Of a DNA stretch of 64,000 bases, positions 1 through 9,293 are shown in pieces. Every line of letters begins with the position of its first letter. Within the stretch, counting starts at the first letter, position 1. The position numbers and the translations under genes are program-made. This DNA comes from Billgrantia pellis (GTDB lineage: Bacteria > Pseudomonadota > Gammaproteobacteria > Pseudomonadales > Halomonadaceae). Location: positions 310,001-374,000 of the forward strand of contig NZ_VTPY01000003.1 of assembly GCF_008297955.1 (NCBI RefSeq), given 5' to 3'. The notes beneath the pieces were generated by a model, which ran no database searches, was not told the DNA's origin, and was given only the letters and a program-made list of their open reading frames with translations.

Positions 1-301
1 CCACCGCCACACATTCGGTAACCTCGGGTCTCTCGCGGACCAGCGACTCGAAGCGGGCAAAGCTCTCGGCATTGTGCTGCTTGAGCTCGATCTGAACCCA
101 TACCGGCGTACGCTTCACCAACGCATTGGGATTGATGCGGGCGCTGTAGCCCTGGATGATGCCGGCCCTCTCCAGTCGCCGCACGCGCTCCCAGCAAGGG
201 CTGACCGAGAGATTGATCGCCTCGGCCAGCTTCGACTTGGTGATGCGCCCGTCGCGGGACAGGATCTCGAGAATCTTCAGGTCATAGCGATCGAGCTTCA
301 T
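1..301 (-). CDS. doeX: Lrp/AsnC-family regulator DoeX, 3' part outside window
   Basis: The first 100 codons of a Lrp/AsnC-family transcription factor are visible; the gene runs off the left edge. It opens MKLDRYDLKILEIL, followed by a helix-turn-helix (about residues 18-45, with the motif NLSVSPCWERVRRLE) and the start of the RAM effector-binding domain (WVQIELKQHN). The ATG at 301 is preceded by an AGAGAGA purine stretch. It lies directly downstream of doeB and doeA on the same strand. In Halomonas elongata the order doeA-doeB-doeX-doeC-doeD is known, and DoeX is thought to control ectoine degradation genes. The doeC and doeD genes would be expected just left of the window. Confidence 0.85.
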   Translation of the reverse strand, partial: MKLDRYDLKILEILSRDGRITKSKLAEAINLSVSPCWERVRRLERAGIIQGYSARINPNALVKRTPVWVQIELKQHNAESFARFESLVRERPEVTECVAV

Positions 302-334
302 TTTTCTCTCTTGTGGGTGGCACAACGGCTGCGG

Positions 335-1348
335 TCAGCCGAGTGAGTCGACGACTTCGGCGATGACGGCAATGGTATCGCCCATATGGACCTGTGCGGG
401 GAAGCGGCGCGCCGCCAGCACACCGCTGCGCTCGGCGCGATACTCTACCGGTGGGGTACCGCTACGGGTCATGTCGTAGATCCGAGCGATCACCTCGCCC
501 TTCTCCACCACGTCGCCAAGGGCCAGGGTCAGCTCGAGAAGGCCACTGTGTTCGCTCTGCACGTAACAGCTGGCGTCGGGCATGTCGAGGTAAACCTGGG
601 GCTCGGCGGGCATTTCCACCTCGCCGTCGAGCAGTCCGAAGTGGATCAGGAAGTTGCGCACGCCACGCTCGGTGACGGCGAGACTCTCGGGTGTCGAAGT
701 GCCGCCGCCGCCGAGCTCGGTGGCCACGAAAACCTTGCCCTGGCTTTCGACCACGGTGTCGAACAGCGCCGCGGCGTCGAGCTCGAACATCATCATGGCA
801 TAAGGAGCACCGAAGGCCTTGGCACCCTCGAGCGCCTGACGCTGCTGCTCGGGATTCTCGAGGACATGGGAGGCGCCGAAGGGAATGATGTCCAGCGTGC
901 GCCCCCCCGAATGCAAGTCGAGCACCATGTCGCACATCGGCACCAGCACTCGGGTGAAGTAGTCGGCGATCTTCTGGGTGACGTTGCCGTCGGGGTCGCC
1001 TGGAAAGCTGCGGTTGAGATTGCCGCCATCCATCGGCGAGGTCCGTGTCCCGGCCATGGCCGCCGGGGCGTTCATCATGGGCACGATGATCACTCGACCG
1101 TGGACATCCTCCGCCCGCAGGGAGCTGGTGAGCTTCATCAGGGCGGTGATGCCTTCGTATTCATCGCCGTGATTGCCACCGGTAAGCAGCGCCGTGGGCC
1201 CCTCGCCATTCTTGATCACGGTGATCGGGATCATCACCGCCCCCCAGGCCGACTCGTCGGTGGAGATCGGCAGCTTGAGGAAGCCATGCTGGACGCCAAC
1301 GGCGTCGAAATCGACGGTGGCGCTAATCGGGCTGGGTCGCTTGCTCAT
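335..1348 (-). CDS. doeB: N-acetyl-L-2,4-diaminobutyrate deacetylase DoeB
   Basis: DoeB removes the acetyl group from N-alpha-acetyl-2,4-diaminobutyrate, the second step of ectoine breakdown. The 337-residue protein belongs to the succinylglutamate desuccinylase/aspartoacylase zinc-hydrolase family. Visible signatures are GGNHGDEYEG (H60 and E63 as likely zinc ligands), NLNRSFPG at 110-117 and DLHSGG with H146 as the third ligand. The gene starts 12 bases after the doeA stop and is followed by doeX, so the three genes should form one transcript. Assignment as DoeB rather than another family member rests mainly on this context. Confidence 0.9.
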   Translation of the reverse strand: MSKRPSPISATVDFDAVGVQHGFLKLPISTDESAWGAVMIPITVIKNGEGPTALLTGGNHGDEYEGITALMKLTSSLRAEDVHGRVIIVPMMNAPAAMAGTRTSPMDGGNLNRSFPGDPDGNVTQKIADYFTRVLVPMCDMVLDLHSGGRTLDIIPFGASHVLENPEQQRQALEGAKAFGAPYAMMMFELDAAALFDTVVESQGKVFVATELGGGGTSTPESLAVTERGVRNFLIHFGLLDGEVEMPAEPQVYLDMPDASCYVQSEHSGLLELTLALGDVVEKGEVIARIYDMTRSGTPPVEYRAERSGVLAARRFPAQVHMGDTIAVIAEVVDSLG

Positions 1349-1360
1349 CTTGGGCTCTCC

Positions 1361-2560
1361 TTATTTCACGAATAGCTGGCGGGGGAAATTGGCCAGCGCC
1401 TCGCAGCCGGTCTCGGTAATCAGAATGCTTTCGGTGATCTCGAGTCCCCAGTCGTCCTGCCACAGGCCCGGCATGAAGTGGAAGGTCATGCCCGGCTCCA
1501 GTATGGTCTCGTCGGAGGGACGCAGGCTCATGGTGCGCTCGCCCCAGTCCGGCGGATAGCTGATGCCGATGGGGTAGCCGCAGCGAGCGCCGCCGCGGTC
1601 GAAGCCGTACTTGTCCATGGCCGCGCCCAACGCCATGGCGATATCGGCAGTGCGATTGCCCGGCTTGGCCACGGCAAGGCCGTTCTCGATTCCTTCAAGC
1701 AGCGCCGATTCGGCACGCACGAAGTCCTGGGGCGGACGCCCGAGGTAGACGGTGCGCGACAGCGGCGCGTGGTAGCGCTTGAACACGCCGGCGATCTCGA
1801 AGAAGGTGCCCTCGCCCTCGCGGAACGGCGTGTCGTCCCAGGTCAGGTGCGGGGCCGCCGCATCCTTGCCGGTGGGCAGCATCGGTACGATGGCGGGGTA
1901 GTCGCCTCCATACATGTTGCCATGCTCGTCCACGCAGCCCTCGATGCCGACGCGATAGATTTCCGAGACCAGCTTGCTCTTGGGCAGGCCCGGCTCGATC
2001 ATTTCGAGAATCCGTGAATGCATGCCCTCGACGATCTTGCCGGCAACCCGCATGTAGGCGATTTCCTGGGGCGACTTGATGGCGCGGCACCAGTTGACCA
2101 GCGAATTGGCATCCATGAAACGGGCGTGCGGCAACTCACGCAGCAAGCTTTGATAGGCCTTGGCCGAGAAATAGTAGTTATCCATCTCCAGCCCTACGAC
2201 ACCCTGATGCCAGCCGCGGTCGGGCATGATCGACTGGGCCAGGTAATCCATGGGATGCATGTCGGGGTTCTGGACGTAGTAATCGGGGTAATAGGTGATG
2301 TTGTCGGGGTCGATCCAACAGGTGCGCAGCGCCCCGTTGGCATCCATGCGCCGTCCGTACCATACCGGTTCGCCCTCCAGGCCCACCAGTACGCACTGAT
2401 GCACATAAAACGACCAGCCGTCGTAGCCGGTCAACCAGGCCATGTTGGACGGATCGCTGATGACCAGCACGTCGATACCGCGGCTGGCCATCTCGGCGCG
2501 GACCTTCCATAGCCGGCTTGCATATTCTTCACGAGTGAAGGGCAGGGATACCTGTGTCAT
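1361..2560 (-). CDS. doeA: Ectoine hydrolase DoeA (EutD)
   Basis: DoeA opens the ectoine ring to give N-acetyl-diaminobutyrate, the first step in using the compatible solute as carbon and nitrogen source. The 399-residue protein has the M24 creatinase/aminopeptidase-P architecture: an N-terminal creatinase domain (about 10-160, with SDPSNMAWLTGYDGWSFY) and a C-terminal pita-bread domain (about 165-390). Its length equals that of the Halomonas enzyme as I recall it. It is the first gene of the doeA-doeB-doeX transcript and diverges from the MocR-type regulator at 2768, the usual arrangement for ectoine catabolic operons. Cytoplasmic. Confidence 0.92.
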   Translation of the reverse strand: MTQVSLPFTREEYASRLWKVRAEMASRGIDVLVISDPSNMAWLTGYDGWSFYVHQCVLVGLEGEPVWYGRRMDANGALRTCWIDPDNITYYPDYYVQNPDMHPMDYLAQSIMPDRGWHQGVVGLEMDNYYFSAKAYQSLLRELPHARFMDANSLVNWCRAIKSPQEIAYMRVAGKIVEGMHSRILEMIEPGLPKSKLVSEIYRVGIEGCVDEHGNMYGGDYPAIVPMLPTGKDAAAPHLTWDDTPFREGEGTFFEIAGVFKRYHAPLSRTVYLGRPPQDFVRAESALLEGIENGLAVAKPGNRTADIAMALGAAMDKYGFDRGGARCGYPIGISYPPDWGERTMSLRPSDETILEPGMTFHFMPGLWQDDWGLEITESILITETGCEALANFPRQLFVK

Positions 2561-2665
2561 TGGCCACTCGCCATCGCATCACCAATAACCGGCCGTCTCC
2601 AGGGGAGAGGGCCGGGCCGGGGTGGCGGACATTGGCGCGGGCGAAGCATCGGGTCGCCCGAAATC

Positions 2666-2776
2666 GTCATGACTCATATTGACCAAAAACATGACAATTT
2701 CTCGTCAATGCCGCTAAGCTGATAGTAGCACCCCCCCTTGGTTGGCGGTCAAAGGCTTTATTGAATCATGACAATT
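2666..2776. promoter_or_regulatory. Divergent control region of doeA and the MocR-type regulator
   Basis: The 207 bases between doeA and the regulator contain a cluster of related short sites. GTCATGAC (2666-2673) is a perfect palindrome. TGAC-N8-GTCA (2692-2707) is an inverted repeat. The 9-mer ATGACAATT occurs at 2691-2699 and again at 2768-2776, where it covers the start codon of the regulator gene. MocR-type regulators often bind direct repeats, so these are candidate operators for control of doeA and for autoregulation. No promoter hexamers could be assigned with confidence. Confidence 0.45.
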
Positions 2777-4174
2777 GATCTGACCCCGTACCTGTCGGAT
2801 ACCGGTCCCAAATATCTGTCGATTGCGCGCGCCCTGTCGGAAGCGGTGCGTCAGGGCGAGTTGATTCCCGGCACTCGCCTGCCTCCCCATCGGCAGTTGG
2901 CCGAGAGTCTGGGCGTCAGCGTGCAGACCGTCTCGCGCGCTTACGCCCAGGCCGAGAAGATGGGTCTGGTCCAGGCGCGGGTGGGCAGCGGCACGTGGAT
3001 CAATGCGCTCGATGACGCCCGGGAGTCAGCCTATCTCCGCGGCCAGGAGGTGCGTCACGAAACACCGCTGATCGACCTGTCGATCGCTCACCCGGTATGC
3101 CCACCCGGCCATCACTTGCGCTTTCGCCAGGCACTGACGGAGCTTGCCGAACAGGCCAGTCCGGAAGTGATCACTGCCTGCCGCCCCATTGCCGGTTTGC
3201 TGCACCAACGCGAGCGGGCCAGTGTCTGGTTGCAAACACGCCTCCACGTGCCCGGGGAGCTGGATGACCGGATTCTCTGCAACGGCGCCGCCCACGCCCT
3301 GATGCTGGCGATATCCAGCGTCGTGCAGCATGGCGACCTGGTGCTGACCGAAGCCCTGACCGACCATGGGTTGATCGCGCTTTCGCGCACGCTGGGCTTC
3401 CAACTGCGCGGGGTCGCAATCGACGCCGAGGGTCTCATACCCGAGGCTCTCGAGCTGGCCTGCCAGCGTTTCAAGCCACGCGCGCTCTATCTCACCCCGA
3501 CTCAGCTCAACCCCACCGGGGCGACCATGAGCGAGACGCGTCGGGATGCCGTGGCAGAGGTGCTGGCCCGTCACCGGGTCTGGCTGATCGAGGACGACGT
3601 GCATGCGCTCCTGGAGGCGCCGGGCTTCACGCCGGTCGCGGCACGCATCCCGCAGCTCAGTTTCCACGTCACCAGCCTGACCAAGGTGACCGTGCCGGGA
3701 CTTCGCGCTGGCTACCTCACCGTGCCGCGCGGCCAGCTACACCATGTGCTGCCGCGCATGCGCGCAACGACCTGGATGGCCACGCCGTTGATCTTCGAGA
3801 TCGCCGACCGTTGGCTCGCCGACGGCACCGTCGAGGCCATGGCCGCCGAGCAACGCGACCTGCTTGGCGAACGCCAGCGGCTCGCCACTCGGTTGCTCGG
3901 ACATCATACGCTCGAATCGCGGCCCACCAGCCTGCATGCTTGGGTGACCCTACCCGATGCCTGGCGTGCCGAAGAACTGCAGCAACAGGCCGAACAGGAG
4001 GGCCTGGCCATCACCACCGCGGTGCCCTTCATGGTAGAGCAGACCCCGCCGCCGCGGCGCATCCGGTTGAGCCTGGGCGCCGAGCAGGACATTGAACGTC
4101 TGGAGGAAGGCCTCAAGCGGCTGGCCGTGCTGCTCGACGAAGCCCCACCGCCCATGATGCAAATCGTGTACTGA
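2768..4174 (+). CDS. MocR/GntR-type PLP-binding regulator, EnuR-like
   Basis: A 468-residue chimera of an N-terminal GntR winged helix (about 12-75, with GTRLPPHRQLAESLGVSVQTVSRAY in two halves) and a class I aminotransferase fold (about 105-460). The PLP lysine is K306 in SLTKVTVPGLRAGYL; NPTG and DDVH signatures are also present. In Ruegeria, EnuR is such a protein: it represses ectoine use genes and its PLP reacts with a diaminobutyrate catabolite. Position next to doeA supports the same role here. The start overlaps a repeat that also occurs upstream, suggesting autoregulation. GhrA follows 16 bases downstream and is probably cotranscribed. Confidence 0.85.
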   Translation: MTIDLTPYLSDTGPKYLSIARALSEAVRQGELIPGTRLPPHRQLAESLGVSVQTVSRAYAQAEKMGLVQARVGSGTWINALDDARESAYLRGQEVRHETPLIDLSIAHPVCPPGHHLRFRQALTELAEQASPEVITACRPIAGLLHQRERASVWLQTRLHVPGELDDRILCNGAAHALMLAISSVVQHGDLVLTEALTDHGLIALSRTLGFQLRGVAIDAEGLIPEALELACQRFKPRALYLTPTQLNPTGATMSETRRDAVAEVLARHRVWLIEDDVHALLEAPGFTPVAARIPQLSFHVTSLTKVTVPGLRAGYLTVPRGQLHHVLPRMRATTWMATPLIFEIADRWLADGTVEAMAAEQRDLLGERQRLATRLLGHHTLESRPTSLHAWVTLPDAWRAEELQQQAEQEGLAITTAVPFMVEQTPPPRRIRLSLGAEQDIERLEEGLKRLAVLLDEAPPPMMQIVY

Positions 4175-4190
4175 GAGGTAAGGACCTGCT

Positions 4191-5126
4191 ATGCGCATAC
4201 TGCTGCACATCGACGACGTCGAGACTTGGCGCGACGCCTTGGCCAAACGTCTGCCCGACGCCGAGATCGTCACTGCCGACGACCCCGCCGACAAACGCCG
4301 GGACGCCGACTACCTGGCGGTGTGGAAACCGCCCGAGGCACTGCTGCGCGAGCAGCACCGAGCCAAGGGCATCGTCAACCTGGGGGCCGGCGTCGACGCG
4401 CTGCTGAGCAATCCCGGCCGTCCTGAAGGCGTGCCCATCGTCAAGCTTCGCGACGCCGGCATGGCCGAGTTGATCGGCGACTACGTGCGCTACGGTATTC
4501 TGCACTTCCAGCGCGACTTCGACCGCTATCGGCATCAGCAGGCACGCCGCGAATGGCGCGAACATGCGGTGGACGCCAAGCAAGCTTGGCCGGTAGGCGT
4601 TCTCGGGCTCGGCGCCATCGGCGCCAAGGTGGCCGCCATGATCGCCGCCGACGGTTTCCCGGTGCACGGCTGGAGTCGCTCGCCCAAGCGCCTCGACGGT
4701 ATCGTTTGTCACCACGGCGACGCGGGATTGAATGAGCTGCTTGGCCAGGCACGCACCCTGGTGCTGTTACTGCCGGGAACTGGCTCCACCCGTCATATCG
4801 TCAATGCCGAGAGGCTCGCTGCACTGCCCGCCGGCGCGACCCTGATCAACCCCGGACGCGGCTCATTGATCGACGAGGACGCCCTGCTCGTGGCACTGGG
4901 CGAAGGAGAAAAGGAAGGCAGGCTGCGCGGCGCCCTGCTCGATGCCTTCCCCGATGAGCCGCTACCCGAGGACAGCCCGCTGTGGCGGCATCCGCGCGTG
5001 TGGATCACGCCGCATATGGCCGGTCCCACGCCGCTGGAGGAAGCGGCGGACCAGGCCGCCGAAGCGATTCGCGCCTTCGAGGCCGGCGGCGAGGTGGAGA
5101 CCGTCGACCCCGAGGCGGGCTATTGA
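4191..5126 (+). CDS. ghrA: Glyoxylate/hydroxypyruvate reductase A-like dehydrogenase
   Basis: A 311-residue D-isomer 2-hydroxyacid dehydrogenase close in length and motif order to E. coli GhrA, which reduces glyoxylate and hydroxypyruvate with NADPH. Visible are DADYLAVWKPP and NLGAGVDALL in the N-terminal part, the Rossmann motif VGVLGLGAIGAKVA (about 138-151), the arginine in NPGRGSLIDE, and the catalytic histidine in WITPHMAGPT. It follows the EnuR-like regulator by 16 bases. Its role in ectoine use is not established; it may recycle small oxoacids. Its actual substrate cannot be read from sequence. Confidence 0.8.
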   Translation: MRILLHIDDVETWRDALAKRLPDAEIVTADDPADKRRDADYLAVWKPPEALLREQHRAKGIVNLGAGVDALLSNPGRPEGVPIVKLRDAGMAELIGDYVRYGILHFQRDFDRYRHQQARREWREHAVDAKQAWPVGVLGLGAIGAKVAAMIAADGFPVHGWSRSPKRLDGIVCHHGDAGLNELLGQARTLVLLLPGTGSTRHIVNAERLAALPAGATLINPGRGSLIDEDALLVALGEGEKEGRLRGALLDAFPDEPLPEDSPLWRHPRVWITPHMAGPTPLEEAADQAAEAIRAFEAGGEVETVDPEAGY

Positions 5127-5133
5127 GGCAAGT

Positions 5134-5160
5134 GCATGCCGCCGCGCTGCGGCGACATGC
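5134..5160. terminator. Stem-loop between convergent ghrA and chemoreceptor genes
   Basis: Arms GCATGC-CGCCGC and GCGGCG-ACATGC pair over 11 of 12 positions around a 3-base loop. It fills the 39-base gap between two convergent genes, so it could stop transcription from both sides. There is no T-run on either strand. Confidence 0.45.
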
Positions 5161-5165
5161 GACGT

Positions 5166-6803
5166 TCAGGCCAGTTCGGCCGGTCGCGGATCGGACTCGA
5201 GCGCAGTCGGTCGAACCGCAGTCGCCATCCCATGCACCAACCGCTGCTGTTGCGCTTCGATGCGAAACCACATGACCTCCTGAACCAACATCGCCACCTG
5301 GCTGCGCAGGGTTTCCGCTTCACCGGCCGCCTGTTCGACCAAGGCTGCGTTCTGCTGTGTCACCCGGTCCATCTGGCCGACCGCGGTATTGACCTGTTCG
5401 ATGCCGATGCGTTGTTCTCCCGACGCCGAGGCGATCTCCTCCATCAGGTCGGTCACCCGTGTCACGGCTCCGACGACCTCCCGGATGGTACTGCCCGTCT
5501 TCTCGACGAGCTCCGCGCCCTGGCCGACCTGCTGATGCGAGGATTCGATCAGGGCTCGAATCTCGCGTGAAGCGTCGGCGCTACGGCTGGCGAGGGTGCG
5601 CACTTCGCCAGCCACTACCGCGAATCCACGGCCTTGTTCGCCCGCCCGGGCGGCTTCCACCGAGGCATTGAGGGCAAGGATGCTGGTTTGGAAGGCGATC
5701 GAATCGATCACTTCGATGATGTCCTTCATCCGCCCCGCGCTCTGCGCGATGCCCTGCATCGTAGTGACGACATCGGCCATCATCTCGCCGCCCTGATGTG
5801 CCGTCTCCCGAGCCTCGAAAGCCAGTTGGCTGGCCACTTGCGCGTTTACGGCATTCTGACCTACCGTTTGCGTCAGCTCTTCCATGCTGGAGGCGGTCTC
5901 CTCGATCGACGCGGCTTGCTGCTCCGTACGAGCGGAGAGGTCCTGATTGCCGATCACGATCTGATCGACGCCTTCATTGATCCTCGCGGTGCCGCGGCGA
6001 ATGTTCTCGAGCGACGCCACCAAACGCAGGCGCATGCTCTCGATACCCGCCAGCAAGCTGGTGTCGTCGCCGGCCTCGAGCCTCAAAGGCTGGGTCAGGT
6101 CGCCGCCCGCGATACGCCGCACCACTTCCTGGGCATGATGGGGGTCGCCACCGAGACTCTTGAGCACGTCTCGAATGATCCAGCCCATGGCGAGCGTCAG
6201 GAGAATGCCGATTCCCAGCAGCAGCACTCCCAGTTCGATCAAGCTTTCCCAGAAAGCGGCATGGATGTCGTCCATGTAGACGCCTGCGGCCAAGTCCCAG
6301 TTCCAGCCGGGAACGCGCTGTACGTAGCTCAGCTTCGGCACTTGCTCCGAGCCGGCCTGGCTGCGCTGGGATAGGTAGGCGACGAAGCCGCCCGTACGCG
6401 GGTTACGGTCCGCCGTGGCCTTCAGTTCCTGATAGAGGTAGAGCCCACTCATGTCCTGGAAGTCGCGCATGGAATCGCCCAGCGCCCTTCGGGGATGCGC
6501 CACGATCCGAATGTCACTGTCGAAGGCAAAGAGGTAGCCATCTTCACCGAAACTGAGATTGGCCAGACTCTCGATGGCTCTCGCCTGGGCCTCCTGGCGC
6601 GTCAATTCGCCCTGCTCCGCGCGTACGGCAAGGCTCGCCACCATGTCGCGTGCGCTGCCCACGAAATGCTCCAGACTGGCGATCCGTTCCTGCATCAGCC
6701 CGGCCCGTTTGTCGTAGGCCGTCCACCCCACCAACACCAGCATGCCTACCCACATCAGCCCCAGTGTCGCCCACAGCTTGGTGCTCGTTGCCCAGTTGCG
6801 CAT
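5166..6803 (-). CDS. Methyl-accepting chemotaxis protein with single Cache domain
   Basis: A 545-residue transmembrane chemoreceptor. An N-terminal membrane helix (about 12-30) precedes a periplasmic sCache_2-type sensor (about 35-180, with DGYLFAFDSDIRIVAHP and a VPGWNWDLAAGVYMDD segment). A second helix lies at about 190-212, then HAMP, then the MCP signalling helices whose hairpin tip is [19 protein letters not shown]. No NWETF-type pentapeptide ends the protein, so it has no direct CheR/CheB tether. sCache_2 receptors usually sense small organic acids; the ligand here is unknown. The next gene upstream on this strand is also a chemoreceptor. Confidence 0.9.
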   Translation of the reverse strand: MRNWATSTKLWATLGLMWVGMLVLVGWTAYDKRAGLMQERIASLEHFVGSARDMVASLAVRAEQGELTRQEAQARAIESLANLSFGEDGYLFAFDSDIRIVAHPRRALGDSMRDFQDMSGLYLYQELKATADRNPRTGGFVAYLSQRSQAGSEQVPKLSYVQRVPGWNWDLAAGVYMDDIHAAFWESLIELGVLLLGIGILLTLAMGWIIRDVLKSLGGDPHHAQEVVRRIAGGDLTQPLRLEAGDDTSLLAGIESMRLRLVASLENIRRGTARINEGVDQIVIGNQDLSARTEQQAASIEETASSMEELTQTVGQNAVNAQVASQLAFEARETAHQGGEMMADVVTTMQGIAQSAGRMKDIIEVIDSIAFQTSILALNASVEAARAGEQGRGFAVVAGEVRTLASRSADASREIRALIESSHQQVGQGAELVEKTGSTIREVVGAVTRVTDLMEEIASASGEQRIGIEQVNTAVGQMDRVTQQNAALVEQAAGEAETLRSQVAMLVQEVMWFRIEAQQQRLVHGMATAVRPTALESDPRPAELA

Positions 6804-6854
6804 CTTTCACTGCATCCTTGAGTTCGTCAAAGAGAGGTTGGTGTCATACGGAGG

Positions 6855-6880
6855 GCCGAAAGCACGCGCGTGCTTTCGGC
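6855..6880. terminator. 26-base perfect palindrome between two chemoreceptor genes
   Basis: Each 13-base half (GCCGAAAGCACGC) is exactly mirrored. It lies between the stop of the NIT-type receptor gene (6910) and the start of the Cache-type receptor gene (6803), both on the minus strand. The position suits a terminator or processing hairpin for the upstream gene. No T-run follows, so an operator is also possible. Confidence 0.45.
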
Positions 6881-6909
6881 TGTATCGTTGGCGGACGCTT
6901 TCGCCCGCT

Positions 6910-8940
6910 TTACGTTATGAAGCCCTCATGGGATCGGCACGCAGGGCGCATGCCGGCTGCGGCAGTCGCTTGGTCTCGCGATAGTCGAGCGCCGCGACGT
7001 CCGCCACTTCGACCCGCTCGCGCCAAGGCCTCGCTGACGCGAAAGCGTTCGATCAGCCTGGACATTTCCCCGGCCTGGTCGTCGAGCGAACGGCTCGCGG
7101 TCGCCACCTGCTCCACCAGCGCCGCGTTCTGCTGGGTGGTGGTTTCCAACTGACTCATGGCGTGGTTGATCTGCTCGATGCCCGCCGACTGCTCGCCGCT
7201 GGCCGACGAGATCTCCGCCACCAGGTCGGCCACCTGACGCACACCGCGGGAAATCGCCGTAAGCGCCTCCGAGGTCTGTCCCACCAGTTGGTTACCGGCT
7301 TCCACTCGCCGGGTGGTATTGCCGATCAATTGGCGAATGCGCTCAGCCTCTTCGGCGCTACGGCTGGCCAGCTTGCGCACCTCGCCAGCGACCACGGCGA
7401 AGCCGCGGCCATGCTCGCCGGCTCGCGCCGCCTCCACCGAGGCGTTGAGGGCCAACAGGTTGGTCTGGAAGGCGATGCCGTCGATGGCCTCGACGATGGC
7501 GGTGACCTGGCGGTTGGCCTCGAAGATCTGCTGCATCGCCTCGCGCGCCTCCTCGGCGACCCGACTGGCCTGCTCGGCCTGGGTAACGGCCTGCTCACTC
7601 ATCGCGCTGGCCTGGTGCGCATTGTCGGCTGACTGACGCACAGTGGAGGTCATTTGCTCCATGCTCGTGGCCGTTTCCACCAGCGAGGCGGATTGCTCCT
7701 CGGTACGGCTCGCCAGGTCCTCGTTGCCCTGGGCGATCTCACCGCTGGCCAGATCTACGCCTCGCGCCCCCTGCTGGATGCTGGCCACCAGGGACTCCAT
7801 GTCCGCGGTCGATTGGTTGAAAGCGGAGTAGAGCTGGGACAGTTCATCGCTTCCCGGTACGTCCAGCCGATGCGTGAGATTGCCACCCCGCTGGGTGATC
7901 TCCTTCAAAGCGCGGCGCAGCGGTACCACAATGCTGCGCACCAGCACAGCGGAAAGGAAAACCGCCACCGCAATGACCAAACCTGCCAATCCGGCGAACA
8001 ACCAAAGTTCCAGGCGTGCTTCGCCGGCCAGGGCACTCGCTTGCGCTTGCACATGGTCGGCCAAGGCGAGTTCAACGCCGTGCAACCGCTCGAGCTTGCC
8101 GGTCTGGGCTTCGAACCAACGCTCGGCGCTAATGCCGTAGCCGCCACCGATGCCTTGGCGCATCGCGATCTGGCGCATCATGAACAGGCGGCTATGCGTT
8201 TCGTGCTCGGACGTAGCCGCAAGGTAGCGCGAAGCGAATTCCGTATCGGCGAGGACCGTGAAGCTTTCCTCGAATGCCTCCTCCTCGCCCAGTAGCCTCA
8301 AAAAGCGGTAATAGTCATCCGGCGACATACGGTTGGCGCCAAAGGCGCTGGCCAGTATCGCGCGCTCGATTCCGGCGGCCTCCTTGATTTCCAGCAGGGC
8401 GTAATAGGCTCCCAGGCTACGGGCCAGCTCACCGGCGTTGGCGAGCGCATTCAACCGTCCCACGATCTCGGCCAGACGCGAGTTGATGCCGGTGTAATAC
8501 TCCAGCGCGTCCAGGTTTTCGATCGCCAGGGCATCGATCCCGCGCCGCATGATGGCAATGTCCGCCAACATCGCTTCGACTTCCTCCAGTCGCTGGCCGA
8601 TGTCGGGATCGCCGCTGGCGTCGATCCCCTGCCAGGCCGTACGGTAGCTTGCCAGCTGCCTGTCGACCTGATCGCGCTGGGCGGCGAGATGATTGCCGAA
8701 GGTATCACCTCGACTCCCGAGGAAGCCGACCGAGAGGCCGCGCTCGACCTGGATGTCATGCATCAAGCCACCCAACCGTGCCGACAGCTCGGTGAAGCGA
8801 ACAACCTGGAGCATGTCGCTTGACTGCTGCTGGCGCTCCAGGATGCCGACGCCGGCCAGCCAGACGATGATGCAAAGGGGGAGTGCCAGCGCCAGCAGGA
8901 ACTTGCGTGACACCGGAATGCGGTGAAGAAGGTTTTGCAT
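6910..8940 (-). CDS. Methyl-accepting chemotaxis protein with NIT (nitrate/nitrite-sensing) domain
   Basis: A chemoreceptor of 676 residues when started at the ATG at 8940. That start has an AGGGG site upstream and places the first helix ([19 protein letters not shown]) at residues 11-29; the open frame reaches 9066. The periplasmic part (about 40-300) has the NIT-domain layout, including [20 protein letters not shown] and the repeated long helices. A second helix at about 310-335 is followed by HAMP and the signalling hairpin with tip [22 protein letters not shown] domains sense nitrate or nitrite in several systems; the actual ligand is inferred. Confidence 0.88.
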   Translation of the reverse strand: MQNLLHRIPVSRKFLLALALPLCIIVWLAGVGILERQQQSSDMLQVVRFTELSARLGGLMHDIQVERGLSVGFLGSRGDTFGNHLAAQRDQVDRQLASYRTAWQGIDASGDPDIGQRLEEVEAMLADIAIMRRGIDALAIENLDALEYYTGINSRLAEIVGRLNALANAGELARSLGAYYALLEIKEAAGIERAILASAFGANRMSPDDYYRFLRLLGEEEAFEESFTVLADTEFASRYLAATSEHETHSRLFMMRQIAMRQGIGGGYGISAERWFEAQTGKLERLHGVELALADHVQAQASALAGEARLELWLFAGLAGLVIAVAVFLSAVLVRSIVVPLRRALKEITQRGGNLTHRLDVPGSDELSQLYSAFNQSTADMESLVASIQQGARGVDLASGEIAQGNEDLASRTEEQSASLVETATSMEQMTSTVRQSADNAHQASAMSEQAVTQAEQASRVAEEAREAMQQIFEANRQVTAIVEAIDGIAFQTNLLALNASVEAARAGEHGRGFAVVAGEVRKLASRSAEEAERIRQLIGNTTRRVEAGNQLVGQTSEALTAISRGVRQVADLVAEISSASGEQSAGIEQINHAMSQLETTTQQNAALVEQVATASRSLDDQAGEMSRLIERFRVSEALARAGRSGGRRGARLSRDQATAAAGMRPACRSHEGFIT

Positions 8941-9293
8941 GATAGGACCCCTGCCGAGCTCAGTGATATCGTTGATCGGGACGTGGCTGGCGTAGCATGC
9001 CGTTGTTGTTGTGATATCCGTCGGCCTTGATACGAATGCGCTGTATGGCATCGCACGCCCCTTCATCGGCCATGCGCACCAAAGCTTAAGCTCATTCCTT
9101 CACCTTTCGTCTCGGTCATTGACTGACGTCACGCTATCGCCCGAAATCTGTACCAGGTCAGCGTCTCCGGGTGGCATGGCATGAGTGAGCCGTCTGTGTT
9201 TCCGCCAACCGTGAAATAACCGTGCACCATGGAACCCCTTCGTCCATCGCGGTTCACAGGTACTGTTGCCTCTCAGCCAAGCGGTGCCCCACC

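Noticed and set aside
386..1375. Long open frame (329 codons) on the plus strand opposite doeB
   Set aside because: It mirrors a well-supported gene. GC-rich third positions create such shadows on the opposite strand; the translation shows no family resemblance and is rich in His, Gly and Arg.
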